Positions 16,354 to 25,091 of a stretch of DNA of 64,000 nucleotides are shown piece by piece (positions within the stretch are counted from its first letter, which is position 1; each line of letters starts with the position of its first letter). The notes under the pieces were generated by a model that did not search any database, had not been told where the DNA came from, and saw nothing but the letters and a program-made list of their open reading frames with translations. Origin of the DNA: CAYNWH01 sp964400885 (GTDB taxonomy: Bacteria; Patescibacteriota; Patescibacteriia; CAIXNZ01). The position numbers were made by a program, and so were the translations under genes. Location: contig CAYNWH010000002.1 of NCBI GenBank assembly GCA_964400885.1, forward strand, positions 1-64,000, given 5' to 3'.

Positions 16354-17882
16354 AGATTTTTATAAAAATAATCTAAAATCATCCAATCAGTCAAATGTTC
16401 TATGGGAGCTTTGTCATCCGTTAGATAACCGAAATTATTATCATAATCAACTTTTTGATTATTTTTAATTGTCCGGGTGATAACAAGATCTAAGGCTGGA
16501 TCATGATTAATTGATTGTAACCATTCAAAATCAAGATCATGATCGCTGGCAATAACCATAAAATTCCAGCTTTCATTTTTACTTCTAACTAAATAAACAT
16601 TATTAAAAACTAATTTCATGGTATTAGTAATGTTTTTTAACAGCGGTGAATCAGTTGAGGTGGCATTAACGTTCATAGCGACAACGCCTCTGGCTTTCAG
16701 ATGTTTTTTTACTGATTCAAAGAATTCCTTGGTTGTCAGATGAAAAGAAATATAAAGCTGATTAGCATAAGTATCAATAATAATGCCATTATATTGTTTA
16801 TCAGTATAATCTAGAAAATTACGGCCATCCAAATTATAAACAGTCAATGAATTATTTTGCAGATTAAAATATTTATTTGCTAAATCAATTAATTTTTTAT
16901 CAATTTCTACGCCGTCAATATGCAAATCATAATCATTAGCAAAAAAATGATTTAATTGGGTACTAATAGTGCCGCCAGCCAGTCCTAAAATTAAAATATC
17001 CTGCTGCTTGGCATTGCCATCTAAATAAGGCAATAAATTATAATAATCATAATAATAATTAGTCAAAATATTATTCTTATTTAATACAGAAAAAATACCA
17101 TAGCCTTCATTAATTTTTAAAACCCGATAATCATTTTCATCAACGACTTGCATATACTGATAAACAGATTCATCTTCAAAAACAGCGCCTTGCGCATCTT
17201 TAATTTTGGGCAAAGGCAAAGCAAAAACAGGCGAAATAAGAATAAAAAGAATAAGCCCCCATTTATTTTTTACAAAACCTAACAAGACAATAAATATTAA
17301 AATTAAACTAAAAATAATGATAGTTTTACGCGTGCCAAAATACGGGATAAAGACTAAGACTGGTAAAAAAGTGCCTAAAATACTGCCGACTGTTGAGATA
17401 CTAAAGACTAAGCCAGCATCTTTGCCGACCTGAGGGTCAATTAAGGATAAAAGTTTAATAATAAAAGGGCTAACAATGCCCAGCAAAATAATTGGTACAA
17501 TAAATAAAAGACTCACAGTCAATAAAGAGCCAGCAAAGATTAAAAAAGTAGCTGATTGCAAAATTAAAACAAATTGAGAAATAAATTCTACAAGCGGCTT
17601 GGTAATGAATGGGATTAATAATAAGATAAAGCAAGCGACTAAAATTATTTTCAATAAGAGTTTTAATTTTGGCTGAGAATCAGCTAATTTGCCGCCAATA
17701 AAATAGCCAATAGCCAAGGCTACCATTATAACGCCGATAATATTAGTCCAAACAAAAGTAGAAGTGCCAAAATAAGGCGCGATCAAACGGCTGGCAGAAA
17801 TTTCCACGGCCATAATAGTAAGGCCGCTGGTGAATGACAGGATTAATAAATAAACTTTTTGCATTTTATGATTATTAAACAT
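16350..17882 (-). CDS. Fused MFS-like membrane domain and spermidine-synthase-like domain
   Basis: 510 residues. Residues about 8-220 contain several membrane segments and the MAVEISASRLIAPYFG motif found in membrane spermidine-synthase-like proteins. The C-terminal half is a Rossmann aminopropyltransferase/methyltransferase fold: ILILGLAGGTISTQL (cofactor loop), IDGVEIDKKLIDLANKYF, VYNLDGRNFL and YNGIIIDTYANQ. The canonical catalytic Asp-x-x-Asp around the nucleophile pocket is not obvious, so true polyamine synthesis is uncertain. It is translationally coupled to the ATP-grasp gene. Confidence 0.8.
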   Translation of the reverse strand: MFNNHKMQKVYLLILSFTSGLTIMAVEISASRLIAPYFGTSTFVWTNIIGVIMVALAIGYFIGGKLADSQPKLKLLLKIILVACFILLLIPFITKPLVEFISQFVLILQSATFLIFAGSLLTVSLLFIVPIILLGIVSPFIIKLLSLIDPQVGKDAGLVFSISTVGSILGTFLPVLVFIPYFGTRKTIIIFSLILIFIVLLGFVKNKWGLILFILISPVFALPLPKIKDAQGAVFEDESVYQYMQVVDENDYRVLKINEGYGIFSVLNKNNILTNYYYDYYNLLPYLDGNAKQQDILILGLAGGTISTQLNHFFANDYDLHIDGVEIDKKLIDLANKYFNLQNNSLTVYNLDGRNFLDYTDKQYNGIIIDTYANQLYISFHLTTKEFFESVKKHLKARGVVAMNVNATSTDSPLLKNITNTMKLVFNNVYLVRSKNESWNFMVIASDHDLDFEWLQSINHDPALDLVITRTIKNNQKVDYDNNFGYLTDDKAPIEHLTDWMILDYFYKNL

Positions 17883-17884
17883 TT

Positions 17885-18003
17885 TTAACTAGTTATTGGT
17901 AATTGGTCATTAGTTATTTGTGTTAGGAATATACAATTTATATAAAAAAGATTACAATTCTCCAATTACTAATAACAAATAACTAATCACTAGTATTCAT
18001 TCT
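17885..18003. repeat. Quasi-palindromic AT-rich spacer
   Basis: ACTAGTTATTGGTAATTGG near 17889 is mirrored by CCAATTACTAATAAC and AACTAATCACTAGT near 17965-17993, giving a long imperfect hairpin. Similar ATTACTAAT words occur before 47002 and near 860. Confidence 0.55.
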
Positions 18004-18009
18004 ACAATA

Positions 18010-18057
18010 AAAAATCGCCCTTCACAAAATTGTTAATTTTTTATTACGGGCAATTAA
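18010..18057 (-). terminator. Probable terminator after trxB
   Basis: ATCGCCC (18014-18020) pairs with GGGCAAT (18048-18054) around an AT-rich loop; T-run follows on the minus strand. Confidence 0.45.
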
Positions 18058-18063
18058 TTTATA

Positions 18064-18987
18064 TTATTTTTGTTTACTTAAATAACTATAAGCTGACAGC
18101 GCAGCTTTGGCACCCTCGCCAGCGGCAATTATAATCTGCCAATAGCCGACATCAGTGATATCACCAGCAGCAAAAATGCCAGGAATGTTTGTATGGCATT
18201 GTTTATCAACGATTATCTCATTATACTTGGTTTTCTTGGTGATTTTGTCAAAATCGATTGAAGGAATCCAGCCAATTTCTATAAATATGCCCTCAAGCTT
18301 AAGATCATTAATTTTGCCAGTTTTTAAATCTTTGTATTTTAAGCCTTTGACAAATTTATCGCCATAAAACTCTGTTGTCTGGGCGCTGGTTATAAACTTA
18401 ACATTTTTTAATTTTTTAAGCTCATCCTGATAATATTTATCGCCAGCAATATTTTTCGTATATTCTATAACATAAACCTGGCTGGCAATTTTTGCCAAAG
18501 ATAAAGCTGCTTCTAAGCCAGAATTGCCGCTGCCAATCACGGCTGTTTTTTTACCTTTAAATAAAGGGCCATCGCAAACCTCGCAATAGGAAATCCCTTT
18601 ATTGCGATATTCTTTTTCACCAGGCAAATCCAGCATCCTCGGATTTCTGCCGGAAGCAATAATTAAAGATTGGGCTACATAGCTATCCCCTGTTCCAGAT
18701 TTAACTGCAAAAATTTTACCTTGTTTTTTTATATCTTTAACTAAAACATTATGAAGATGCTCAATATTATTAAATTTTTTAACATGTTCCTGAAAAGCAT
18801 TGACTAAATCAGTGCCAGTAGAAAAACCAAAACCCAAATAATTATCTATTTCCGCACTTTTAGAAACCTGGCCGCCGACCTCTTTGCCAATAATCAGAGT
18901 CTGAAGACCTTTGCGGGCACAATAAATAGCTGCTGTCATACCAGCTGGCCCTGAACCTATAATTATTACCTCATATTTTTTGGGCAT
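18064..18987 (-). CDS. trxB: Thioredoxin reductase
   Basis: 307 residues, the normal size. FAD site GSGPAGMTAAIYCARKG (about 11-27), redox centre CEVC (Cys135, Cys138), NAD(P)H site GSGNSGLEAALSLAK, and a final FAD motif FAAGDITDVGYWQ. It transfers electrons from NAD(P)H to thioredoxin and so supports MsrB at 13853. The NADPH-binding Arg pair after the second Rossmann motif is replaced by VIEYTKN, so the coenzyme preference may differ from NADPH. No thioredoxin gene is visible in the window. Confidence 0.95.
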   Translation of the reverse strand: MPKKYEVIIIGSGPAGMTAAIYCARKGLQTLIIGKEVGGQVSKSAEIDNYLGFGFSTGTDLVNAFQEHVKKFNNIEHLHNVLVKDIKKQGKIFAVKSGTGDSYVAQSLIIASGRNPRMLDLPGEKEYRNKGISYCEVCDGPLFKGKKTAVIGSGNSGLEAALSLAKIASQVYVIEYTKNIAGDKYYQDELKKLKNVKFITSAQTTEFYGDKFVKGLKYKDLKTGKINDLKLEGIFIEIGWIPSIDFDKITKKTKYNEIIVDKQCHTNIPGIFAAGDITDVGYWQIIIAAGEGAKAALSAYSYLSKQK

Positions 18988-18995
18988 AAATTTAA

Positions 18996-20219
18996 TTATC
19001 TTCTTAATCTTGCGCCGCAGAATGTTAATCTGGATAAAACGCCTAAAAGTATAATTAAGCCTGCGATTAAAATTTTCAGAGTATTATTAGCAAGATTAAA
19101 AAATGAAATTTCTATTTTTTTTGTATTAATAAGAGTCAAATTATCTTTACCAGTAATCTTTAAAGCAACATTATATTCACCGGCCTGACTAAAGGTGTGT
19201 TCAACTATTTTTTGGTTAGCTTGAGTCCCATCGCCAAAATCCCATTGATAAACTAAATTTTCATCTATAACACCCCTAAGTTCTGGGCTAAAAATAAAAG
19301 TATTCCAGTCTTTAGGCTCACTTTTAATTAAAACGCTTGGGCTAAGCTGTTCTTCAGAATCACTAGGATTTATGTTTTGATTATTTTCATTATCATTATT
19401 ATCTTCTGTTTGATTTCCTTCTTCTGCAGCGACTTCATCTTCTGAATTATCATCTTGAGACTGACTGCCTGGCTCTGGTGGCTTTTGCGTACAATTAGGA
19501 TCACCAGGGCAATAATCCTGGCTGTCAATTACACCATCGCCATCAGTGTCTGGATTCAAAGGATCAGTGCCTATTTGATTTTCTCGATTATCAGATAAGC
19601 CATCATTATCATCATCCGTATCCTGATTATTACCTATGCCATCGCCGTCAGTATCAATGCATTCATTTGGATTCAAAGGAAAATCATCAGCCCCATCCAA
19701 ACAACCGTCATCGTCAGTATCAGCATCAACAGGATCGGTGCCTAGAATTGGCTCATTTTGATCTTGAATGCCATCATTATCATCATCAGTATCATTGGTA
19801 TCAGGAATGCCATCGCCATCAGTATCAGGCAAAACATTAAAAAGAGTGGTCAAGGCGACATCATTAGCAGGATTTTCATCACCAGGATTTTGGCCATTAA
19901 TTTCAGCCCTGATATTAAAACTAGTATTTGGCACTGTAAAATCAACATAAACCTCATCTGTTAAGCCGCCTGCTTTAACTGAAATAGTTTGAGAATCTCC
20001 AATTAAACTATTACTTTGGTAAAATGTCACATAACCAGAAACATCTTGACTGCCATAATTATGAACTCCGGCATAAATTCTAACAGTTTGGCCAGCCACT
20101 AATTCATGGGAAAAGCTAATGTCACTAGCATTTATACCCAAATCATAAGTATAACTTGCAGCCTGCGAATTAAAAGGCAAAATTAATAAAATACCTAAGG
20201 TAAAAAATAATTTTTTCAT
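18996..20219 (-). CDS. Secreted surface protein with thrombospondin type 3 repeats and a PKD domain
   Basis: 407 residues from MKKLFFTLG at 20219, chosen because a proper signal peptide follows (cleavage near SQAAS); the in-frame extension to 20315 crosses a terminator. An N-terminal CARDB-like domain is followed by acidic repeats of the type DTDGDGIPDTNDTDDDNDG (about 130-240, calcium-binding TSP3-like), a Glu/Asn-rich linker, a PKD domain (YQWDFGDGTQANQKIVEHTF) and one C-terminal membrane segment with an Arg-rich end. Probably cell-surface anchored, with adhesion or matrix role inferred. Confidence 0.85.
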   Translation of the reverse strand: MKKLFFTLGILLILPFNSQAASYTYDLGINASDISFSHELVAGQTVRIYAGVHNYGSQDVSGYVTFYQSNSLIGDSQTISVKAGGLTDEVYVDFTVPNTSFNIRAEINGQNPGDENPANDVALTTLFNVLPDTDGDGIPDTNDTDDDNDGIQDQNEPILGTDPVDADTDDDGCLDGADDFPLNPNECIDTDGDGIGNNQDTDDDNDGLSDNRENQIGTDPLNPDTDGDGVIDSQDYCPGDPNCTQKPPEPGSQSQDDNSEDEVAAEEGNQTEDNNDNENNQNINPSDSEEQLSPSVLIKSEPKDWNTFIFSPELRGVIDENLVYQWDFGDGTQANQKIVEHTFSQAGEYNVALKITGKDNLTLINTKKIEISFFNLANNTLKILIAGLIILLGVLSRLTFCGARLRR

Positions 20220-20284
20220 ATATTTAAAAAGATAGTTAACTTCTTTAATTATAGCAGGAATAAGGCAGGTTTTATAGTCCATAA

Positions 20285-20310
20285 ATAAAAAAACGCCTTT
20301 GGGCGTTATT
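20285..20310 (-). terminator. Terminator between the two surface-protein genes
   Basis: AACGCC (20292-20297) pairs with GGCGTT (20302-20307), T8 on the minus strand. It follows the long inverted repeat at 20316-20431. Confidence 0.75.
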
Positions 20311-20315
20311 AACAC

Positions 20316-20431
20316 GTGCTTAGTCTATGGTGTGTGGATACTGGTTAAGTGCCAGGTAATTAGTATTTAGTCTTTTTAAAACAATACACATTAAACTACT
20401 CACCTAACTAGCCTCCAGAGTCCATGCACCA
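20316..20431. repeat. Long inverted repeat, copy A (possible ncRNA or MITE-like element)
   Basis: The left arm TTAGTCTATGGTGTGTGG (from 20320) and the right arm CTCCAGAGTCCATGCACC (to 20430) are imperfect reverse complements over about 29 nt. Both arms recur in the element at 44796-45004 (about 32 of 37 and 22 of 31 identical positions by eye). On the minus strand it is followed directly by a terminator. Confidence 0.6.
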
Positions 20432-20454
20432 GCCACCTATATTTCTTTTGACTT

Positions 20455-22428
20455 TTAATGCTTGCCGTATTGGATTGCTTTACGCCAACTAACAGCTGGG
20501 ATAGTCGGATGAACCATGCCAGGCCCGTAAACCAGGGTATCCTTTATTTCATTAATTGTATAGCCGCCATAAATATAGGCATTAACAATAGTTGGCCAAT
20601 CTTTAGCATTAACGCCTAAACTGCGGCCTATGCGCCTGACTAATTCTTCTTTCAAATAAACAGCTTTATCTTGTTCGATTGATAGTGAACTTACTCGCGG
20701 TTTACCATAGCTATATTTAGGATAAGTATATTTGCCTGGACCGCGAGGATTATAACCATATTTGATTTCTATACTATCAATATAACCGTCGCCGTCAGTA
20801 TCAGGATTATAAGGATCTGTTTGCCAGATATAATATTCTTCAAAATTAGCCAAACCATCACCATCGCTGTCAACATCATAAAGACTATCCGGCACCATAA
20901 CAGTAGAAACAGGATTAGAATATTGCTGGCTGTTATCAGGAGTTGTCTGAGCATTCAAATTTTCCCGCACAGTTAAATATATATTATTTAATTTTTCACT
21001 ATCAATACTAATCGGATAAAGCGAATTTTGGCCTCCGATTTTAATAATATATTGGCCAGGCGGCAAAAAGATTTCACCATAGCCCTGATAACCGGTTGAG
21101 AAACTGCCGATCTCTTCACCAGTTTTTAGATTGCCTTGGCTATCATAATAATAACGGTAAACTGTAAATACCTGATTTTTATAATTCTGATTGGCTGAAT
21201 TTTGCAAATAAATACGAACTTTACTTAAGATATATTCAAGGTAATTGCTGGAGTCATCCGAAACATAAAAAGTCTGGGTAGTGTATTTTAAACTGCCATA
21301 AAAGCCTTCAATTTCTGCTAAATAATTACCGCTAATTAAAGGCAATTCAATTAGGCCGTTTCCATCAGTAATGGCCCAGAATGACTGGCTTTGTTTTTGA
21401 TCGTCAGCAAATTTATAAATGGTGACACGCAAATTAACAATGGGGTCTTTGTCAGGATCTAAAACCTTTAGCCTGAATGATCCCTGGCTATAGATAAACT
21501 CTCTTTCTTGGCCGCTGGCTAGGCTAAATTCAAAAACTTTATTAAAGTTGCCGGCGTTATCCTTGAATTCGAGTTTGTAATCGCCGGCTGGCAATAATAT
21601 TTTTTTCACTCCTTCTGAACTAGTATTTAAAGTTGCCAATTCTTTATAGTCATAATTATTATCTTTCTTATAAATTTTAAATTCCGCATTTGTTTTTAGA
21701 TTATCATTAAAATCTCTAGCTGAAACTTTAATATCGCTTAAGACATAAGTTAAGTCAGTCTGACGATCTTTATTGATCGAAAAAAGATAATCTAAAGCAT
21801 TCAAGTTATTTATTCCTGGATATTTTATTCTTAAGATATAATCGCCTAGCGTAAAGTAAAAAATATTTTCACCGGTAATCCCGGTTTTTTGGGATTCATA
21901 AAGCCGGTCTTTGGCGACTTTATTGCCCAAAATATCTTGAGCTACAGAATAGATGTCAAAAGGCAAATCTTTTAAAAGTTGCCCGCTGGCATCTTTTAAA
22001 ACAATTCTGACTGAACTAAAAGTTAAAACTACATTCTGCGTTTGATTAGGGCTAATTTGCAAATTCCACAAAATGAATTTTTCATGTGGTCTATTTTGTA
22101 TAAAATATTCAATGACTACTGTTTGGGTGGTATTAGTGTTTAATTTAACTTTAATTTCCTGCAAGCCAGATTCTTTAATGTAACCACTAGCTCTCATGGG
22201 GCCAAAAAAAGGATTACCATTGATGTCAATTGCTTGTTCAAAAACATTAAAATTGACATTTTGGACTTTAATCCCCTGTGGATCTTTGGCCATTACTTCA
22301 AGAGTGCTATAGACGTCTTCTGCCTTAGCTTGGCTGGGCAAAAATAAAACTATACCTCCTAAAGAAACAATGAGGATTAAAATTATTTTACTTACAAAAA
22401 TGGTAAAATTTTTAAGCATTTTGGGCAT
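20455..22428 (-). CDS. Large secreted protein with carboxypeptidase-regulatory/CnaB-like repeats and a TSP3-like calcium segment
   Basis: 657 residues. Signal peptide to about 36 (SQAKAED). At least five beta-sandwich repeats with patterns such as YLAEIEGFYGSLKYTTQTF and YIIKIGGQNSLYPISI resemble carboxypeptidase-regulatory or prealbumin-like domains. Then DVDSDGDGLANFEEYY and NPDTDGDGYIDSIEIKYG, calcium-binding TSP3 repeats (about 505-555), and a C-terminal helical part (YLKEELVRRIGRSLG). Probably an exported structural or adhesive protein. No sortase motif or C-terminal anchor is seen. Confidence 0.8.
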   Translation of the reverse strand: MPKMLKNFTIFVSKIILILIVSLGGIVLFLPSQAKAEDVYSTLEVMAKDPQGIKVQNVNFNVFEQAIDINGNPFFGPMRASGYIKESGLQEIKVKLNTNTTQTVVIEYFIQNRPHEKFILWNLQISPNQTQNVVLTFSSVRIVLKDASGQLLKDLPFDIYSVAQDILGNKVAKDRLYESQKTGITGENIFYFTLGDYILRIKYPGINNLNALDYLFSINKDRQTDLTYVLSDIKVSARDFNDNLKTNAEFKIYKKDNNYDYKELATLNTSSEGVKKILLPAGDYKLEFKDNAGNFNKVFEFSLASGQEREFIYSQGSFRLKVLDPDKDPIVNLRVTIYKFADDQKQSQSFWAITDGNGLIELPLISGNYLAEIEGFYGSLKYTTQTFYVSDDSSNYLEYILSKVRIYLQNSANQNYKNQVFTVYRYYYDSQGNLKTGEEIGSFSTGYQGYGEIFLPPGQYIIKIGGQNSLYPISIDSEKLNNIYLTVRENLNAQTTPDNSQQYSNPVSTVMVPDSLYDVDSDGDGLANFEEYYIWQTDPYNPDTDGDGYIDSIEIKYGYNPRGPGKYTYPKYSYGKPRVSSLSIEQDKAVYLKEELVRRIGRSLGVNAKDWPTIVNAYIYGGYTINEIKDTLVYGPGMVHPTIPAVSWRKAIQYGKH

Positions 22429-22537
22429 GATTTAATTATAGCACTGATTTGATTTTAATTTTTTATTATATAATGCTTTGTATATTTTGTCAATATTTTA
22501 AGTTGTTTAGAATTCATATCTTTATAATTTATAACTA

Positions 22538-22566
22538 TTGACAAAAAACAATAAATATGCTAATGT
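22538..22566 (+). promoter_or_regulatory. Promoter of the small lipoprotein gene
   Basis: TTGACA (22538-22543), 17 bp, TAATGT (22561-22566). Confidence 0.7.
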
Positions 22567-22619
22567 TATTAACAGCACATATAAAAATACATCTTAAGTT
22601 AAAAATTAGGGAGGGCAAG

Positions 22620-22994
22620 ATGGGCAAAAAATTAATAATGATAGCAGCAATAATTGCGGTCATCGGAGCGCTTGGCTTCATTGGCATTGCTTGTACTGCC
22701 AATAACCAAGTGAAACAAGAAACAAGCGCCCCTCTGGTCAGTCAGAAAACCAGTATGCTGACGCAGGAAGAAATCAAATCCCTATGCAGCAAAAATTGCA
22801 GCATCAGCGAAAAGCTCAGCCAGGATGCCTCTGTAAGTCAGGAACACTGGAAAAATATTAATCCTGCCGGCTCCTTACCTTGGTATGCACTTAATACTGA
22901 TGCAAAGAACTCTCGTCCCCAGCCTCTGCAGGCCTGTGATCTAAGAGCATACATGGGCGCGGGAAACACGGAAAAAGAGGTTAATTGCCCTTAA
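22620..22994 (+). CDS. Small orphan lipoprotein
   Basis: 124 residues from the ATG at 22620, which has AGGGAGGGC 4 nt upstream; the longer frame from 22557 begins at the promoter. MGKKLIMIAAIIAVIGA and a lipobox GIAC suggest signal peptidase II cleavage. The mature part has four Cys (LCSKNCS, QACDLRAY, VNCP) that could form two disulfides outside the cell. It is monocistronic with a strong terminator. Function unknown. Confidence 0.75.
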   Translation: MGKKLIMIAAIIAVIGALGFIGIACTANNQVKQETSAPLVSQKTSMLTQEEIKSLCSKNCSISEKLSQDASVSQEHWKNINPAGSLPWYALNTDAKNSRPQPLQACDLRAYMGAGNTEKEVNCP

Positions 22995-23009
22995 ATCATA
23001 CCCAAATGC

Positions 23010-23040
23010 AAAGGAACGAAGCTTGCTTCGTTCCTTTTTC
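23010..23040 (+). terminator. Terminator of the small lipoprotein gene
   Basis: AAAGGAACGAAGC (23010-23022) pairs perfectly with GCTTCGTTCCTTT, then T5. Confidence 0.92.
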
Positions 23041-23089
23041 TATTTAAATAAATTTTAATAACCAATATTTATAGCCAAAACACTGGACA

Positions 23090-24547
23090 TTATATTTTAG
23101 GTCTTATCTTATGCCAGCCAGTTGCCTGCTCATAAGCAAAAGCGGTCTGAATAATTGTTTCTTCGCCAAATTGTTTGCCAATCAATTGCATGCCCACTGG
23201 CAAATTTTCAATAAAGCCGCAAGGTATAGAAACAGCAGGTACGCCAGCCAAATTAATAGTAATCGTATAAATATCGCTTAAATACATTGATAAGGGATTG
23301 TCTGTTTTCTCGCCAATTTTAAAAGCAGTAGTTGGCGAAGTGGGCATTAAAATCGTGTCAACCTGATTAAAAGCATTCTCAAAATCCTGCTTAATTAAGG
23401 TCCTGACTTGCATGGCTTTTTTGTAATAAGCATCATAATAACCAGCGCTTAAAGTATAAGTGCCAATCATAATTCTTCGTTTAGCTTCAGGCCCAAACCC
23501 TTCAGCCCGGCTTTTAGTATAAATTTCCATTAAATTATCAGCGTCTTTAGCTTGATGTCCGTATCTGATGCCGTCATAACGACCTAAATTAGAACTGACT
23601 TCTGACGGCATAATAATATAATAACAAGCTAAACCATAGTCCAAATACGGCAAATCAACTTCTTGGATTTTAGCGCCTAATTTTTCCAAATCTTTCACAG
23701 CTAATTGAATAGCTTCGGCTACTTCTTTATCCAGACCAGAACCAAATGCTTGTTTGGGAATGCCGATTTTCAAGCCTTTTAAATTTTTACTTAAACTTTT
23801 TGTATAATCAGGTACTGGCTGATTTGGCGTAGTAGAATCTTTTTTGTCCTGACCAGCAATAATGTTTAAAATTAAAGCTGCATCTTCCACTGTTTTGGTA
23901 ATCGGCCCAATACAGTCTAATGAAGAGCCCATAGCAATGGCGCCATAGCGGGAAACCCGGCCATAAGTGGGTTTAAAGCCAACTACACCGCATAAACTGG
24001 CTGGCTGGCGAATAGAACCTCCTGTATCAGTGCCTAAAGCAAAAATAACCTGATCAGCAATCACGCTGGCAGTACTGCCGCCAGAAGAGCCGCCCGGCAC
24101 CCTGGTAATATCCCAAGGATTATGGCTATGGCCAAAATCAGAATTTTCAGTAGAAGAGCCATGGCCCCAGGCATCGCAATTATGTTTGCCTAAAATTATA
24201 GCGCCTTGCTCTTTAATTTTCTTAATCACGGTTGCATCATATAAGGGCACGTAGTTGCGCAACATTTTTGAAGCTGCTGTGGTTTCCAGACCCTTGGTAA
24301 TGATTAAATCCTTAATGCCGCAAGGGATGCCTTCTAATATTTTAATCTTCTCGCCTTTTTTAATTTTCTTATCAACTTCTTTGGCTTGTTTTTGCGCCTT
24401 AGCAAAATCAGTAGCTAAAAAACAATGCAATTTTTCATCAGTTGCTTTAATTCTTTTAATACAAGCATTGGTCAATTCTAAGCTGGAAATCTCTTTGTCT
24501 TGTAATTTCTCATGAGCTTCTTTAATTGTGAGTTGGTTGGAATTCAT
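23090..24547 (-). CDS. gatA: Asp-tRNA(Asn)/Glu-tRNA(Gln) amidotransferase subunit A
   Basis: 485 residues, normal for GatA. The Ser-cisSer-Lys amidase triad is in place: Lys79 in PCGIKDLI, PGGSSGGSTASVIA (about 152-165) and GTDTGGSIRQPAS (nucleophile Ser, about 177). It hydrolyses glutamine and passes ammonia to GatB. gatC lies upstream across the assembly gap; gatB is not in the window. With tRNA-Asn present, the complex probably also makes Asn-tRNA. Confidence 0.97.
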   Translation of the reverse strand: MNSNQLTIKEAHEKLQDKEISSLELTNACIKRIKATDEKLHCFLATDFAKAQKQAKEVDKKIKKGEKIKILEGIPCGIKDLIITKGLETTAASKMLRNYVPLYDATVIKKIKEQGAIILGKHNCDAWGHGSSTENSDFGHSHNPWDITRVPGGSSGGSTASVIADQVIFALGTDTGGSIRQPASLCGVVGFKPTYGRVSRYGAIAMGSSLDCIGPITKTVEDAALILNIIAGQDKKDSTTPNQPVPDYTKSLSKNLKGLKIGIPKQAFGSGLDKEVAEAIQLAVKDLEKLGAKIQEVDLPYLDYGLACYYIIMPSEVSSNLGRYDGIRYGHQAKDADNLMEIYTKSRAEGFGPEAKRRIMIGTYTLSAGYYDAYYKKAMQVRTLIKQDFENAFNQVDTILMPTSPTTAFKIGEKTDNPLSMYLSDIYTITINLAGVPAVSIPCGFIENLPVGMQLIGKQFGEETIIQTAFAYEQATGWHKIRPKI

Positions 24548-24567
24548 GCAATAATTTCAAATTCTAA

Positions 24568-24667
24568 NNNNNNNNNNNNNNNNNNNNNNNNNNNNNNNNN
24601 NNNNNNNNNNNNNNNNNNNNNNNNNNNNNNNNNNNNNNNNNNNNNNNNNNNNNNNNNNNNNNNNNNN
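24568..24667. other. Assembly gap of 100 N
   Basis: Exactly 100 N, the usual scaffold placeholder, so its true length is unknown. It separates gatA from gatC and interrupts a repeat-rich spacer, which is probably why assembly broke. Confidence 0.99.
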
Positions 24668-24765
24668 TTAAATTATAGAGTTTTAGAATTTTAGATTATA
24701 GATTTTTAGTTTAGAATTTTAGTACTAAAACGCCAAAACTCTAAAATGCTAAAATACTGATTTAG
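24668..24765. repeat. Hairpin spacer built of TTAGAATTTTAG / CTAAAATTCTA words
   Basis: The left side has GAGTTTTAGAATTTTAG and the right side CTCTAAAATGCTAAAAT, so the two halves pair. The same word family fills 34787-34862. Confidence 0.6.
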
Positions 24766-25033
24766 TTTTAATAAGATCCCCTTCCCTCTCTGCCGCTTGT
24801 TTAATCAAATTTTCCTGATAATCACACTGGTCTATTTCATCAGCGCGATAAATATTTTCCAAACCAGTGACCTGGGCCGTGATTTCCACATTGTCAGTAT
24901 TAACTTCTTTAAGTTTTTCAAAATAATCCAAAACTTCAGAAAGCTGATTAGCATACTGATCTTTTTCCGCCTCAGTTAATTCCAAACGGGAAAGCTGAGC
25001 GATTTTTTCTACTTCTGATTTAGTTAATTTCAT
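24749..25033 (-). CDS. gatC: Asp-tRNA(Asn)/Glu-tRNA(Gln) amidotransferase subunit C
   Basis: 94 residues: KLTKSEVEKIAQLSRLELTE at the N-terminus and LSEVLDYFEKLKEVNTDNVE are the two conserved helices of GatC, the small belt that wraps GatA. The C-terminus (GDLIKTKSVF) replaces the usual F-x-VPK-V tail of the family in recognisable form. It lies upstream of gatA across the gap. Confidence 0.93.
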   Translation of the reverse strand: MKLTKSEVEKIAQLSRLELTEAEKDQYANQLSEVLDYFEKLKEVNTDNVEITAQVTGLENIYRADEIDQCDYQENLIKQAAEREGDLIKTKSVF

Positions 25034-25091
25034 AAAATTATCTTAACATTTTAAATTTATATTTTCAATCCAATTATTCATCGTTCATCAT

